A stretch of 64,000 bases of DNA from Flavobacterium aestivum (GCF_026870175.2 NZ_CP113977.2:1302001-1366000); one strand, 5' to 3'; positions 9,710 to 18,387 are shown, counted from the first letter of the stretch. The notes: generated by a model from the letters alone, not told the origin. A program made the numbers and translations.

Positions 9710-11254
9710 TTATTCCTTGATAATATTTCCTTTTTTATCATAGAAATGATATTCTAAATACGTGTAAGCGTCACGTGGTATGATTTTTACCCATTTTTTA
9801 TGTTCAAAAAACCATTTTGAACGTATTGATGGAAAACCTTTGCTGAGGTATGCAGCCACAAATGGATGTACATTAAGTACCACCTTTTTATGGATTTTTA
9901 AAACTCTTTCCAGTTCTGAAGCAATCTTATCAATGATTAAAATTGGCGCTTCAATTTCGCCATTTTCATTGTTTGGATCTTCTTCTCTTGTTTTTATGTT
10001 GACTTCTGGTCTTACTCTTTGTCTGGTAATTTGGACTAGCCCAAATTTACTCGGTGGTAAGATTTTGTGTTTCGCTTTATCATCGCTCATTTCTTCTCTT
10101 AAGAAATCGAACAAAACTTTACGATTTTCGGGATTAGACATGTCGATAAAATCTATTACGATTATTCCGCCCATATCACGAAGACGAAGTTGTCTTGCTA
10201 TTTCGGCGGCAGCAATCATATTCACTTCCATGGCAGTGTCCTCTTGGTTGGTAGCTTTATTAGAACGGTTTCCGCTATTTACGTCTATAACGTGTAAAGC
10301 TTCAGTATGTTCGATAATAAGGTAAGCTCCCTTACTCATAGAAACTGTTTTGCCAAATGAAGTTTTGATTTGTCTCTCTATATTGTATTTCTCGAAAATT
10401 GGAGTGTCTTTCGACTGATAGAACTTAACAATTGATTGTTTGGATGGTGCAATCTCTTGCAAATAATCCTTAGTTTGGTTGTACAACTCTTCGTCATCAA
10501 TTTGAATACCACTAAAGGTATCATTAAATACATCTCTTAATATTGAAGAAGCTCTGTTGAGTTCTCCTAATACTTTGGATGGATGATGAGCAGTTGGTAA
10601 TTTTTTACACATTGCAGTCCATCTGCTAAGCAGGTTCTGCAAATCTTTTTCTAATTCTTCTGTATTTTTGCCTTCGGCTACTGTACGTACAATAACACCA
10701 AATCCTTTTGGTTTGATGGATTGCACAAGACGTTTCAAACGTTCCTTTTCTTTTTTGTCTTCTATTTTTTGTGAAATAGAAACTCTGTCAGAAAACGGAA
10801 CCAAAACAATAAATCTTCCTGCAAGAGAAAGCTCAGCGCTAATTCTTGGACCTTTGGTAGATATTGGTTCTTTGACGACTTGCACCAAAACAGATTGATT
10901 GGCGCTTATTACATCAGTAATAGTACCATCTTTATCTATTTCTTTTTCAAACTGAAAGTTTTTTAGGGAGAAATCTTTTATTTTACCTGCGCTTACAAGT
11001 TTTATGAATTTCAGTTGGGAAGCTAAGTTAGGACCTAAATCGTGATAATGTAAAAAAGCATCTTTTTCGAAGCCTACATTTACAAAAGCAGCATTAAGTC
11101 CAGCAACGGGTTTTCTTATTTTGGCAATAAAAATATCACCTACTTGAAAGTTGCTTTTTTCTTCTTCTTTGTGTAATTCAATTAGTTTTCCATCTTTTAA
11201 TAAGGCAAAATCTACGAAATCAGAACTAGATCGAATGATTAATTCTTTATTCAT
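9710..11254 (-). CDS. rng: Ribonuclease G (RNase E/G family)
   Basis: Single-strand-specific endoribonuclease for rRNA and mRNA processing. The start is the ATG at 11254 (MNKELIIRS); an upstream in-frame ATG at 11329 would translate the heptamer array as an unrelated leader. That gives 514 residues, normal for RNase G and without the long C-terminal scaffold of RNase E. An S1-type RNA-binding domain lies at about 35-120. The catalytic metal-binding aspartates are expected at D324 (VIDVNSGNR) and D368 (IVIDFIDM), corresponding to the DNase I-like site of RNase E. The C-terminus is complete. The 264 nt upstream hold two heptamer arrays that would lie in its 5' leader if transcription starts further upstream. 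Confidence 0.95.
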   Translation of the reverse strand: MNKELIIRSSSDFVDFALLKDGKLIELHKEEEKSNFQVGDIFIAKIRKPVAGLNAAFVNVGFEKDAFLHYHDLGPNLASQLKFIKLVSAGKIKDFSLKNFQFEKEIDKDGTITDVISANQSVLVQVVKEPISTKGPRISAELSLAGRFIVLVPFSDRVSISQKIEDKKEKERLKRLVQSIKPKGFGVIVRTVAEGKNTEELEKDLQNLLSRWTAMCKKLPTAHHPSKVLGELNRASSILRDVFNDTFSGIQIDDEELYNQTKDYLQEIAPSKQSIVKFYQSKDTPIFEKYNIERQIKTSFGKTVSMSKGAYLIIEHTEALHVIDVNSGNRSNKATNQEDTAMEVNMIAAAEIARQLRLRDMGGIIVIDFIDMSNPENRKVLFDFLREEMSDDKAKHKILPPSKFGLVQITRQRVRPEVNIKTREEDPNNENGEIEAPILIIDKIASELERVLKIHKKVVLNVHPFVAAYLSKGFPSIRSKWFFEHKKWVKIIPRDAYTYLEYHFYDKKGNIIKE

Positions 11255-11280
11255 TTGTAAATTTTTATCCGAACAATTGA

Positions 11281-11344
11281 GTTGTCGGTTGCTGGTTGTT
11301 GGTTGTTGGAAATCTCCATCAACTTTCAACTTTCAACCATCAAC
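11281..11344. repeat. Inverted heptamer array, GTTGNNN type (site A)
   Basis: Four consecutive heptamers of form GTTGNNN (11281-11308) are followed by an 8-nt gap and four heptamers of form NNNCAAC (11317-11344), the inverted orientation. The GTTG core is fixed in all eight; the other three bases vary (TCG, CTG, TTG, TTG; then ATG, AAA, AAA, ATG read inverted). A transcript would form an imperfect hairpin just upstream of the rng start. Confidence 0.85.
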
Positions 11345-11396
11345 TTTTCAGTAAGGATGGATTAAACAATAATTTAACAGGTATTGTACCCGGGAG

Positions 11397-11472
11397 GGAT
11401 TTTAGACTGCAGATTTAAGATTTTAGACTGCAATTTTAGACTGCCGTCTGATAACTGAATTCTGCGTACTGT
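11397..11472. repeat. Heptamer array, AGACTGC/NNNCTGN type (site B)
   Basis: Eleven consecutive words, ten of 7 nt and one of 6 nt. AGACTGC occurs three times (11404, 11425, 11438), alternating with AGATTTT-like words, then four words with CTG at positions 4-6 (CGTCTGA, TAACTGA, ATTCTGC, GTACTGT). It lies between the 30-residue basic gene and site A. Confidence 0.8.
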
Positions 11473-11494
11473 TTTCCCAAATTTCAATGAACTT

Positions 11495-11530
11495 AAAAAA
11501 GAAAAAAGTAGTTTAAAACTACTTTTTCTT
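11495..11530 (-). terminator. Hairpin overlapping the end of the 30-residue gene
   Basis: AAAAAGTAGTTT and AAACTACTTTTT form a near-perfect stem that includes the TAG stop at 11519-11521. On the minus strand it is followed by T-rich sequence, so it is a likely terminator for the HU and basic-protein genes. Confidence 0.7.
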
Positions 11531-11611
11531 TTTGTGACGGTTAGCTCTCGCTCTTTTTTTACGTTTGTGAGTCGCTACCTTATGTCTCTTTCTTTTTTTA
11601 CCACTTGGCAT
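11519..11611 (-). CDS. 30-residue highly basic protein, probably ribosome-associated
   Basis: A short gene reading MPSGKKRKRHKVATHKRK and then Lys/Arg-rich sequence to the end. About two thirds of the 30 residues are Lys, Arg or His. It starts with ATG and ends within a terminator hairpin. I recognise this sequence as strongly conserved in Flavobacteriia. Its size and charge resemble small ribosomal proteins such as Thx/bS22 or bL36; a Bacteroidetes-specific ribosomal protein is a reasonable guess but not shown here. It lies 31 nt downstream of HU and is probably cotranscribed with it. Confidence 0.8.
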   Translation of the reverse strand: MPSGKKRKRHKVATHKRKKRARANRHKKKK

Positions 11612-11642
11612 ATCTTATAGATTTTATGATTAATTAATAGTG

Positions 11643-11933
11643 TTATTTTGCTTCGTTGTTAATCTTTACTCCTTCTACAAATACTTTTGCAGGTTTGAAA
11701 GCAGGAATGTTGTGTGCAGGAATTTTAATTGTGGTATTTTTAGAAATATTTCTTCCTGTTTTTTCAGCTCTAGTTTTTACTATAAAGCTTCCAAAACCTC
11801 TTAAGTAAACATTGTCACCAGTTTCAAGTGAGTTCTTTACTTCGTTCATAAAAGTCTCAACTGTTGCTTGAACATCTCCTTTTTCTAGACCTAATTTTTC
11901 TGAAATTTTCGCTACGATATCTGCTTTCGTCAT
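11643..11933 (-). CDS. hup: HU/IHF-family DNA-binding protein
   Basis: A 96-residue nucleoid protein that bends DNA as a dimer. It has the N-terminal helix pair (MTKADIVAKISEKLG), the GFGSF turn near residues 46-50, and the conserved arm segment around RNISKNT and PAHNIPAFKP, which inserts in the DNA minor groove. Length is typical for HU. A strong Bacteroidetes promoter lies upstream (11977-12008), and the basic 30-residue gene follows in the same direction. Confidence 0.95.
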   Translation of the reverse strand: MTKADIVAKISEKLGLEKGDVQATVETFMNEVKNSLETGDNVYLRGFGSFIVKTRAEKTGRNISKNTTIKIPAHNIPAFKPAKVFVEGVKINNEAK

Positions 11934-11976
11934 TTTCTTTCCTTTTTATTATGTTGTAATAATTTTTTTGAGTTTG

Positions 11977-12008
11977 CAAATATATGAATTTAAAAAAGAA
12001 TTAATCAA
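11977..12008 (-). promoter_or_regulatory. Promoter of hup
   Basis: Minus strand: TATATTTG at 11984-11977 and TTG at 12008-12006 with a 21-nt spacer, matching the Bacteroidetes consensus. Confidence 0.75.
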
Positions 12009-12066
12009 CCTAATTCGTTAAAATTTAATTACATAAACAATTACTTTTGTTTTTTAATATTTTACA

Positions 12067-13104
12067 ATGAATTTTTATAACACACTAAATAAGTGGTACT
12101 TACGAAACAAAAGAGAGCTACCTTGGCGAAATACTACCGATCCTTATGCCATTTGGCTCTCCGAAATCATGCTACAACAGACTAGAGTTGTGCAAGGATT
12201 ACCTTATTTTTTGTCTTTTACTACAACTTTTCCAACAGTTTTTGATCTGGCAAACGCGAGCGAAGAGCAAGTTTTAAAACTTTGGCAAGGTCTTGGCTAC
12301 TATTCTCGAGCTCGGAATTTGCATAAAACTGCCCAAATTGTAGCTTTTGAAATGTCAGGAAAATTTCCGGATAATTATATCGACTTATTAAAATTAAAAG
12401 GAGTTGGAGAATACACCGCTGCAGCAATTGCATCTTTCTCTTATAATGAATGTGTTCCCGTTGTAGACGGAAATGTATTTAGGGTTTTGTCACGCTATTT
12501 TGATTTGGAAACCGATATTGCTCAAGCTTCTGCTAAAAAAGAATTTGCTGCTTTGGCTTTTGAGCTTATACCAAAAGATAATCCGGCACAATTTAATCAA
12601 GCCATCATGGAGTTTGGTGCGCTGCAATGCGTTCCCAAAAGTCCCAATTGTTCTATATGTGTATTCAATAATAGTTGTGCTGCTTTGCAAAAAAACAAAG
12701 TGGATCAATTGCCTGTAAAATCAAAGAAACTCAAAGTTAGAAATCGTTACTTTAATTATATAGTAGTCGAAGATGATTTGCAGAATACCATTATTCAGAA
12801 ACGCACCGCCAAAGGAATTTGGCACAATTTATATGAATTTCCATTAATTGAAACCAATAAGGAAGAAGATTTTGATTGTATTTCAATGCATATTCAAAAT
12901 GGCTTTTTTCAGAAAAATGAGATTGTGAGTTTGTTGGAGTACAATACCGAAAGTATTATCCATAAACTCTCACACCAACATTTGTATATCAAGTTTTGGA
13001 AAGTCAGTCTAAAAGGAGCAGTCGAAAACGGAAAGGACTTAGAAATCATTAAGACTTTTCCGTTTCCTATAGTGATTCATGATTTTATAGAAGAGAAGCT
13101 GTAA
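12067..13104 (+). CDS. mutY: A/G-specific adenine glycosylase
   Basis: Base-excision enzyme that removes adenine mispaired with 8-oxoguanine. In 345 residues it has catalytic Glu33 (LSEIMLQQTR), the helix-hairpin-helix LKGVGEYTAAAIASF (about 110-124) and catalytic Asp134 (PVVDGNVFR). The 4Fe-4S ligands are Cys188, Cys195, Cys198 and Cys204 in C-x6-C-x2-C-x5-C spacing. The C-terminal part (about 225-345) is the NUDIX-like domain that reads 8-oxoG. All key residues are present. It lies divergent to hup and upstream of ssb-gldE-gldD, an order I recall for gliding flavobacteria. Confidence 0.96.
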   Translation: MNFYNTLNKWYLRNKRELPWRNTTDPYAIWLSEIMLQQTRVVQGLPYFLSFTTTFPTVFDLANASEEQVLKLWQGLGYYSRARNLHKTAQIVAFEMSGKFPDNYIDLLKLKGVGEYTAAAIASFSYNECVPVVDGNVFRVLSRYFDLETDIAQASAKKEFAALAFELIPKDNPAQFNQAIMEFGALQCVPKSPNCSICVFNNSCAALQKNKVDQLPVKSKKLKVRNRYFNYIVVEDDLQNTIIQKRTAKGIWHNLYEFPLIETNKEEDFDCISMHIQNGFFQKNEIVSLLEYNTESIIHKLSHQHLYIKFWKVSLKGAVENGKDLEIIKTFPFPIVIHDFIEEKL

Positions 13105-13154
13105 AGGCATTTTGAAGAAGTTCTCGATGGTCAGCTTTATCTATTATAATATGA

Positions 13155-13253
13155 GTCATTGCGAGGTACGAAGCAATCTCATTCACTATATTCATCACGA
13201 TGGTTCAGTTTGCTTGCTCTTACTAGTAAGATTGCTTCGTACTTCGTAATGAT
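13155..13253. repeat. REP/MITE-like imperfect inverted repeat
   Basis: An arm of about 26 nt at 13155-13180 (core TTGCGAGGTACGAAGCAAT) is matched by its complement at 13228-13253 with about four mismatches, around a 47-nt interior. This cattgcgag-type element is a common dispersed repeat in Bacteroidetes genomes. No ORF is inside. It is the main content of the 239-nt gap between mutY and the gene at 13344. Confidence 0.8.
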
Positions 13254-13343
13254 TTTGTGTGTTTGCTAATGATAAATTAAAATGAAACCGTATTGCTTGT
13301 TAAGTAGGATATTTCTATCTTTCAAACTTAAAAACACTTCGCC

Positions 13344-14516
13344 TTGAAAAAAATAATTCTCCTATTAAGTTTGCATTGTGGGTTACTGACATTTGCGCAG
13401 ACTAATCCTTTAATTGTTTCAGCAAATGTTGTTTTGCCAAAAGACACTTTGATTGCTAAACAATTGGTAAAATCATTAAATGGCTTTTTGGGTCAAAAGG
13501 AAAGTCCTAACAAAGAAAATGTTTTTGTTTTAAAAGAAGACTTGCTTGAAACCTCAATCCTTCTTGATGAAATGAAAGGAATCGAGAAAAGCGGGAAATA
13601 CAAAGACAATAACTTCTATAAAGGTTATTTGACTAATGTGGTACAAATTGACAAGAGTAATTTCATTATACAGTTCTCTTATATAGGAGTAAACGAAAAT
13701 ATCCCTATTCTGGGTGCTAGTTTTGAAGTTTTGGCAAAATATATGGATGATAAATTCTATTTCTTGTCACCTTTACAACGCAACACTCTTTCTTGGCAAA
13801 CCAAAAAAATAGGAAATTGCACCTTTCACTACAAAACTAATTTGAACACAAAAGTCGCTGGCGAGTATGTAAAGTATGTGGCTCTTTTTGATAAAAAGTT
13901 AGAGGCTCCACAAGATAATATAGTGTGGTATGGCTGTAATGATTTGCCAGACGTTTTGCAAAACATTGGGGTTTTGTATAAACTAGAATACAATGGCCGT
14001 TCCGTAAGTACTTTTAATGCCAATGAAAACAAAACTACTTTGTTGGTTAATGGTACTTATAATACAAGTTTTAATGGTTTTGATCCGCATGATTTATGGC
14101 ACGAAAGAGCAAGAAATGCTATTCCAAGAAATATGATTAACAAGCCGGTTGATGAAGGCTGTGCATATCTTTATGGGGGAAGTTGGGGAATAAGTTGGTC
14201 GAAAATCTTGAAAATGTTCAAAGAAAAAGTGGCTTCTAATCCTAATACAGATTGGCTTGCTTTGTTTAATGGAAAGCAATTGAATTTTGGAGAAAGTATG
14301 GAAAAGCATTTAATGGCAGATTATGCTGTAAATGCATTGATAGTTGAGAAAATAGAAAAGGAAAAGGGTTTTACAGCGGTCAAAGAATTACTTAGTTGTG
14401 GCAAATATGAGAAAGGGAATGAAAATTATTTTAAAGTACTAGAGAAATTAACGGGTATCAGTAAATCTAATTTTAATGAAAATGTTTGGGCTTTGATTAA
14501 AAAAAGCGGGAAGTAG
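13344..14516 (+). CDS. Exported protein with HDxxH and EGxA motifs, possible degenerate zincin
   Basis: A 390-residue protein starting at TTG (no in-frame ATG nearby gives a signal peptide), with a clear signal peptide of about 19 residues ending FAQ. Around residues 249-271 the sequence H249-D-L-W-H253-E and then DEGCAYLYGG resembles a gluzincin active site (HExxH plus downstream EGxA), with Asp in place of the catalytic Glu. No family is recognised. It stands alone between a REP-like repeat and ssb. Secreted or periplasmic location is likely; peptidase activity is speculative. Confidence 0.7.
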   Translation: MKKIILLLSLHCGLLTFAQTNPLIVSANVVLPKDTLIAKQLVKSLNGFLGQKESPNKENVFVLKEDLLETSILLDEMKGIEKSGKYKDNNFYKGYLTNVVQIDKSNFIIQFSYIGVNENIPILGASFEVLAKYMDDKFYFLSPLQRNTLSWQTKKIGNCTFHYKTNLNTKVAGEYVKYVALFDKKLEAPQDNIVWYGCNDLPDVLQNIGVLYKLEYNGRSVSTFNANENKTTLLVNGTYNTSFNGFDPHDLWHERARNAIPRNMINKPVDEGCAYLYGGSWGISWSKILKMFKEKVASNPNTDWLALFNGKQLNFGESMEKHLMADYAVNALIVEKIEKEKGFTAVKELLSCGKYEKGNENYFKVLEKLTGISKSNFNENVWALIKKSGK

Positions 14517-14603
14517 TTACGTTTACTGCTTAAGGTAGTTTAGTGCTGTTCATAGGTGTAATTATTTATGGAAATCCAATAAAAATAGTTTTCAAAAATA
14601 ATG

Positions 14604-14611
14604 TACCTTTG
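14604..14611 (+). promoter_or_regulatory. Putative -7 element for ssb-gldE-gldD
   Basis: TACCTTTG fits TAnnTTTG 19 nt before the ssb start. No good -33 TTG is seen. Confidence 0.5.
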
Positions 14612-14630
14612 ATAGAAATACCACTAAATC

Positions 14631-15071
14631 ATGAACGGAACATTAAATAAAGTAATGCTTATAGGCTATCTGGGAGATGATGTTAAAATGCATTATTTTG
14701 ATGGAGGCAATTGCATCGGAAGATTTCAATTGGCAACAAATGAAGTATACGTCAATAAAACCACCAACGAAAAAATCACTTCTACAGAGTGGCATAATCT
14801 CGTAGTACGCAATAAAGCTGCAGAAATTTGCGAAAAATATCTTTCGAAAGGAGATAAGATATATGTAGAAGGACGAATAAAATCAAGACAATGGCAAGCC
14901 GAAGACGGCTCTGTCAAACATACTGTAGAGATTCAAGTGACAGAATTTACATTTTTGACAACAAAAAAAGAAGCTGAAAGCAATAAAGCATCAGATCCTT
15001 CGGGAACTGCAAAAAATACTAACTTTGACGCTCAAAATAAAGACTTGCCGATCAATGATCTGCCGTTTTAA
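14631..15071 (+). CDS. ssb: Single-stranded DNA-binding protein
   Basis: A 146-residue SSB. The OB fold covers residues 1-110, with typical text (NKVMLIGYLGDD, GRFQLATNE, EWHNLVVRNKAAE, YVEGRIKSRQW). A flexible linker leads to the acidic C-terminal tip (INDLPF) that recruits repair and replication proteins. It is the first gene of a likely operon with gldE and gldD; the gap to gldE is 23 nt. Confidence 0.96.
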   Translation: MNGTLNKVMLIGYLGDDVKMHYFDGGNCIGRFQLATNEVYVNKTTNEKITSTEWHNLVVRNKAAEICEKYLSKGDKIYVEGRIKSRQWQAEDGSVKHTVEIQVTEFTFLTTKKEAESNKASDPSGTAKNTNFDAQNKDLPINDLPF

Positions 15072-15094
15072 TTGTTTAACTAATTTATTATAAT

Positions 15095-16390
15095 TTGGAC
15101 CCAGAGCCCAGTTTAGAGATTACGTCCCTTATAGATGTCAATATAGTTTTTGGCTTTATAGGCATAATTATATTGTTATTTTGCTCTGCAATAGTTTCCG
15201 GGGCCGAAGTAGCGTTGTTCTCTTTGTCGCAAAAAGATATCGATGAAACGATTCAGGATAATGCATCAAAAGGGAAAATCATTTCTCAGCTTTTAGAAAA
15301 ACCAAAAAAATTACTCGCCACATTACTTGTTGCTAATAATTTTATCAATATAGGTGTGGTAATCTTGTTTTCATCTGTAGGGAAGGATTTGTTTGCAGCG
15401 GTAAATTCTCCAGTTTTAAAGTTTATTTTAGAAGTAATTTTGGTGACTTTTTTATTGTTGCTTTTTGGCGAAGTATTACCAAAAGTATATGCCAGTAGAA
15501 ACAATGTGAAATTTGTCAAGTTGATTGCTTATCCAATTTCGGGATTAGACAAAATATTATCGCCAGTAAGTTTGCCCATGCGCTCTGCAACAATTTATTT
15601 GCAAAACAAATTAGGAAAGCAAAAAACCAATTTCTCTGTTGATCAATTATCGCAAGCATTAGAATTGACTGCCACAGATGAAACCTCAACAGAAGAACAA
15701 AAAATTCTGGAAGGAATTGTCTCTTTTGGAAATACAGATACTAAGCAAGTAATGAGTCCGAGAATTGATGTTTTTGCCTTAGAGATAACAGAAACATTTG
15801 AGACTATTTGTCCTAAAATAATAGAAAAAGGATTTTCTAGAATTCCAATTTACCGAGACAACATAGATCAAATAGAAGGAATCTTATTTGTCAAGGATTT
15901 ATTGCCATATATTAATAGTAAGGAATTCGATTGGACTACCTTGATACGAGAGCCTTTTTTCGTTCCGGAAAATAAAAAGCTAGATAATTTGCTCAAAGAT
16001 TTCCAGAGTATGAAAAGCCATTTGGCGATTGTGGTTGATGAGTATGGAGGAACTTCAGGATTGGTTTCACTAGAAGATGTTATCGAGGAGATTGTGGGTG
16101 ACATCAGTGATGAGTTTGATGACGAACCTGTTAATTATTCTCAAATAGACGATAAAAATTATATTTTTGAGGGCAAAATAAATCTTAAGGATTTCTACAG
16201 GATTATTGAGGTTGATGAGGATTTATTCGAAGAAAAAAAGGGAGAAGCAGAGACGTTGGCTGGGTTTATTCTTGAAATTTTGGGTGGTTTCCCCAAAAAA
16301 GGACAAAAAATAACTTTTGAAAACTGCCTATTTATCATTGAATCTGTAGATCAAAAACGTATTAAACAAATAAAAGTAACGATTGAATAA
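15095..16390 (+). CDS. gldE: Gliding motility-associated membrane protein GldE (CNNM/CorC type)
   Basis: A 431-residue inner-membrane protein. A DUF21/CNNM transmembrane domain covers about 15-200, with the first helix around VFGFIGIIILLFCSAIV. A CBS-domain pair follows at about 210-335 and a CorC/HlyC C-terminal domain at about 345-431. The start is TTG at 15095, giving MDPEPSLEI. Its position directly upstream of gldD identifies it as GldE. In F. johnsoniae GldE is linked to gliding through GldD; the molecular role of this CNNM-like protein is not settled. It ends 7 nt before gldD. Confidence 0.93.
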   Translation: MDPEPSLEITSLIDVNIVFGFIGIIILLFCSAIVSGAEVALFSLSQKDIDETIQDNASKGKIISQLLEKPKKLLATLLVANNFINIGVVILFSSVGKDLFAAVNSPVLKFILEVILVTFLLLLFGEVLPKVYASRNNVKFVKLIAYPISGLDKILSPVSLPMRSATIYLQNKLGKQKTNFSVDQLSQALELTATDETSTEEQKILEGIVSFGNTDTKQVMSPRIDVFALEITETFETICPKIIEKGFSRIPIYRDNIDQIEGILFVKDLLPYINSKEFDWTTLIREPFFVPENKKLDNLLKDFQSMKSHLAIVVDEYGGTSGLVSLEDVIEEIVGDISDEFDDEPVNYSQIDDKNYIFEGKINLKDFYRIIEVDEDLFEEKKGEAETLAGFILEILGGFPKKGQKITFENCLFIIESVDQKRIKQIKVTIE

Positions 16391-16397
16391 AATTAAA

Positions 16398-16961
16398 ATG
16401 CTTAAAAAAACGACTGTAATAGTTCTATTTTCTATATTATTTTTTGCTGTGTTTGGATGTAAAAATGATGTATTACCCAAACCATCTAGTTATTTGCGTC
16501 TGGATTATCCGGAAGCAGAGTATGTAGATTTTAAGGGAAATTGCCCTTTTGCTTTTGAAATGAATTCTAAAGCAATCATCAAAGAAGATAAAGATTGTGG
16601 GTTTTCCATCAGCTACCCTAAGATGAAAGCAACTATTTATCTAACCTATAAACCAGTAAATAATAATATTAAAAAATTATTGAAAGACGCTCAAAAATTG
16701 ACTTACGAGCATGTTATTAAAGCTGATGATATTTTAGAACAGCCTTTTATAAATCCAAATAATAAGGTGTACGGAATGTTTTATCAAGTAGATGGAAACG
16801 CGGCAACTAACTCCCAGTTTTATGTTACTGATAGTATTAAGCATTTTGTAACAGGTTCGGTTTATTTCTATGCAAAACCTAATTTTGATTCTATTATGCC
16901 AGCTGCTAGTTATATCAAAAATGATATGCAACGCCTTATGGAAACCATGAAGTGGAAGTAA
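16398..16961 (+). CDS. gldD: Gliding motility lipoprotein GldD
   Basis: A 187-residue lipoprotein. ATG at 16398 is chosen over an in-frame TTG at 16383 that overlaps gldE. The signal ends in the lipobox AVFGC, followed by KNDVLPKPSSYLRLDYP, typical of GldD. GldD is one of the Gld proteins known to be required for gliding and type IX secretion in Flavobacterium, and is thought to be membrane-anchored on the periplasmic side. It is last in the operon, followed by a strong terminator. Confidence 0.94.
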   Translation: MLKKTTVIVLFSILFFAVFGCKNDVLPKPSSYLRLDYPEAEYVDFKGNCPFAFEMNSKAIIKEDKDCGFSISYPKMKATIYLTYKPVNNNIKKLLKDAQKLTYEHVIKADDILEQPFINPNNKVYGMFYQVDGNAATNSQFYVTDSIKHFVTGSVYFYAKPNFDSIMPAASYIKNDMQRLMETMKWK

Positions 16962-16983
16962 TTCCCAGTTCAGAAATATATAA

Positions 16984-17022
16984 TAAAAAAAAGCATTCGT
17001 TTTTAGCGAATGCTTTTTTTTA
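16984..17022. terminator. Bidirectional terminator between gldD and the HMA lipoprotein gene
   Basis: A perfect stem AAAAAAAGCATTCG with its complement and a short loop, flanked by A and T tracts, works on both strands. Confidence 0.9.
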
Positions 17023-17036
17023 TAGGATCAGTCAGC

Positions 17037-17411
17037 TTATGACTTCATGTTCGAAACTTTGTATGTTTTTCCGTCTCCTGTAGCCTGAACGACTTTAGTT
17101 AAACTTTCTGGAGTTTGTACTGTTTTATCAAAAGTAACAGTAGCTAGTTTTTTGTCAAAATCTACTTTGGCGGTTTGTACACCATCTAGGTTTGTTAATT
17201 CTTCTTGGATTGTTTTGGCACAACCAATAGCGCAAGTCATTCCTTCGATAGTGAAACTTGCCGTTTGAAGATTGGCAGGAGCGATTTCTTTTTTGATTTT
17301 TGGTGTAGCCGTTTCAGTTGAAGCCGTTTCAGAATTTGCTTTGTTGTCTTTACAGCTTGCAAAAATCAGACTTGAAAGCGCGATAATTGCGATTGATTTT
17401 GTAAAATTCAT
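17037..17411 (-). CDS. Heavy-metal-associated (HMA) domain lipoprotein
   Basis: A 124-residue lipoprotein with lipobox FASC in the signal region, a Thr/Ala/Glu-rich linker, then an HMA fold (about 50-118) with the metal-site loop GMTCAIGCAKTIQ (CxxxC spacing, rather than the CxxC of classic copper chaperones). The rest of the ferredoxin-like fold is present (VDFDKKLATVTFD). It probably binds Cu or a similar metal in the periplasm. No copper transporter is next to it. Confidence 0.85.
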   Translation of the reverse strand: MNFTKSIAIIALSSLIFASCKDNKANSETASTETATPKIKKEIAPANLQTASFTIEGMTCAIGCAKTIQEELTNLDGVQTAKVDFDKKLATVTFDKTVQTPESLTKVVQATGDGKTYKVSNMKS

Positions 17412-17520
17412 TATGATAGTATTTTAGTGATTTTTTATTTCTTGTAATGTGTTGCAAAATTAATAAAAAAAGAACCTGTAGTTTCTAAAATTATTACATT
17501 TTTGCATCAAAATAGCGTTT

Positions 17521-18387
17521 ATGATGTCAAAGCATTTAAAGTGGGTTTATTTGATGATTCTTTCCTTAATTTGGGGGAGTTCATTTATATTGATAAAAAA
17601 GGGGTTAATTGGTTTGACTGCTTTTCAGTTGGGGTCTTTGCGAATTATTTTTGCGGCTCTTTTTTTGCTTATTATCGGGTTTAAGAGTTTGATAAAAATA
17701 CCAAAGCAGCAATGGAAATTTGTTGCATTGACTTCATTATTCGGGACATTTATTCCGGCTTATCTTTTTGCGATTGCCGAAACAGAAATTGATAGTTCTA
17801 TTACGGCAATTTTAAATTCTCTGACGCCACTAAATACATTGATTTTAGGAGCTGCGTTTTTTGGAATCACTTTTAGAAGAAGTCAAATTTTAGGAGTTGT
17901 TATAGGTCTTTTAGGGAGTTTGCTTTTGGTTTTTAACGGGGCGGCTAACCATCCGGAGCAAAACTATTATTATGCAATTTTAGTGCTAATTGCCTCTATT
18001 TGTTATGCCGTGAATGTAAATCTGATAAAAAGATTTTTACCTGATCTAAGCCCGTTGAGTATTACAGCAGGAAATTTTGCTGTATTGTTGGTGCCAGCTT
18101 CTTTAACTTTATTTTTTACTGGATTTTTTGATGTGATTCATGTTGTAGAGGTACAGCATTCTCTTTTGTATATATTAGTTTTAGGAGTAGTAGGTACTGG
18201 AATTGCAAATATTATTTTCTTTAGACTAATTCAAATTTCATCACCGGTTTTTGCAACATCGGTTACGTATTTAATCCCGATTGTCGCTTTCTTTTGGGGA
18301 TTGTTAGATCATGAAATGCTTACGTTTGTTCAGTTTATAGGAGCTCTAATAATTTTGGTAGGGGTTTATTTGTCAGCTAAGAAATAA
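17521..18387 (+). CDS. EamA-family (DMT) transporter
   Basis: A 288-residue integral membrane protein with about ten helices in two EamA repeats (about 8-140 and 150-286). The first repeat begins LSLIWGSSFILIKKGL, the classical EamA signature, and the second contains a similar PxxxT/IxFFRL pattern. The family exports amino acids and metabolites; the substrate here cannot be predicted. It is a single-gene unit with its own terminator. Confidence 0.9.
   Translation: MMSKHLKWVYLMILSLIWGSSFILIKKGLIGLTAFQLGSLRIIFAALFLLIIGFKSLIKIPKQQWKFVALTSLFGTFIPAYLFAIAETEIDSSITAILNSLTPLNTLILGAAFFGITFRRSQILGVVIGLLGSLLLVFNGAANHPEQNYYYAILVLIASICYAVNVNLIKRFLPDLSPLSITAGNFAVLLVPASLTLFFTGFFDVIHVVEVQHSLLYILVLGVVGTGIANIIFFRLIQISSPVFATSVTYLIPIVAFFWGLLDHEMLTFVQFIGALIILVGVYLSAKK

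Noticed and set aside
9780-10325. 181-codon plus-strand ORF inside rng
   Set aside because: It is antisense to a well-conserved gene and has no recognisable domain.
11255-11329. N-terminal extension of RNase G from an upstream ATG
   Set aside because: It translates the heptamer array and precedes the normal family start MNKELIIRS.
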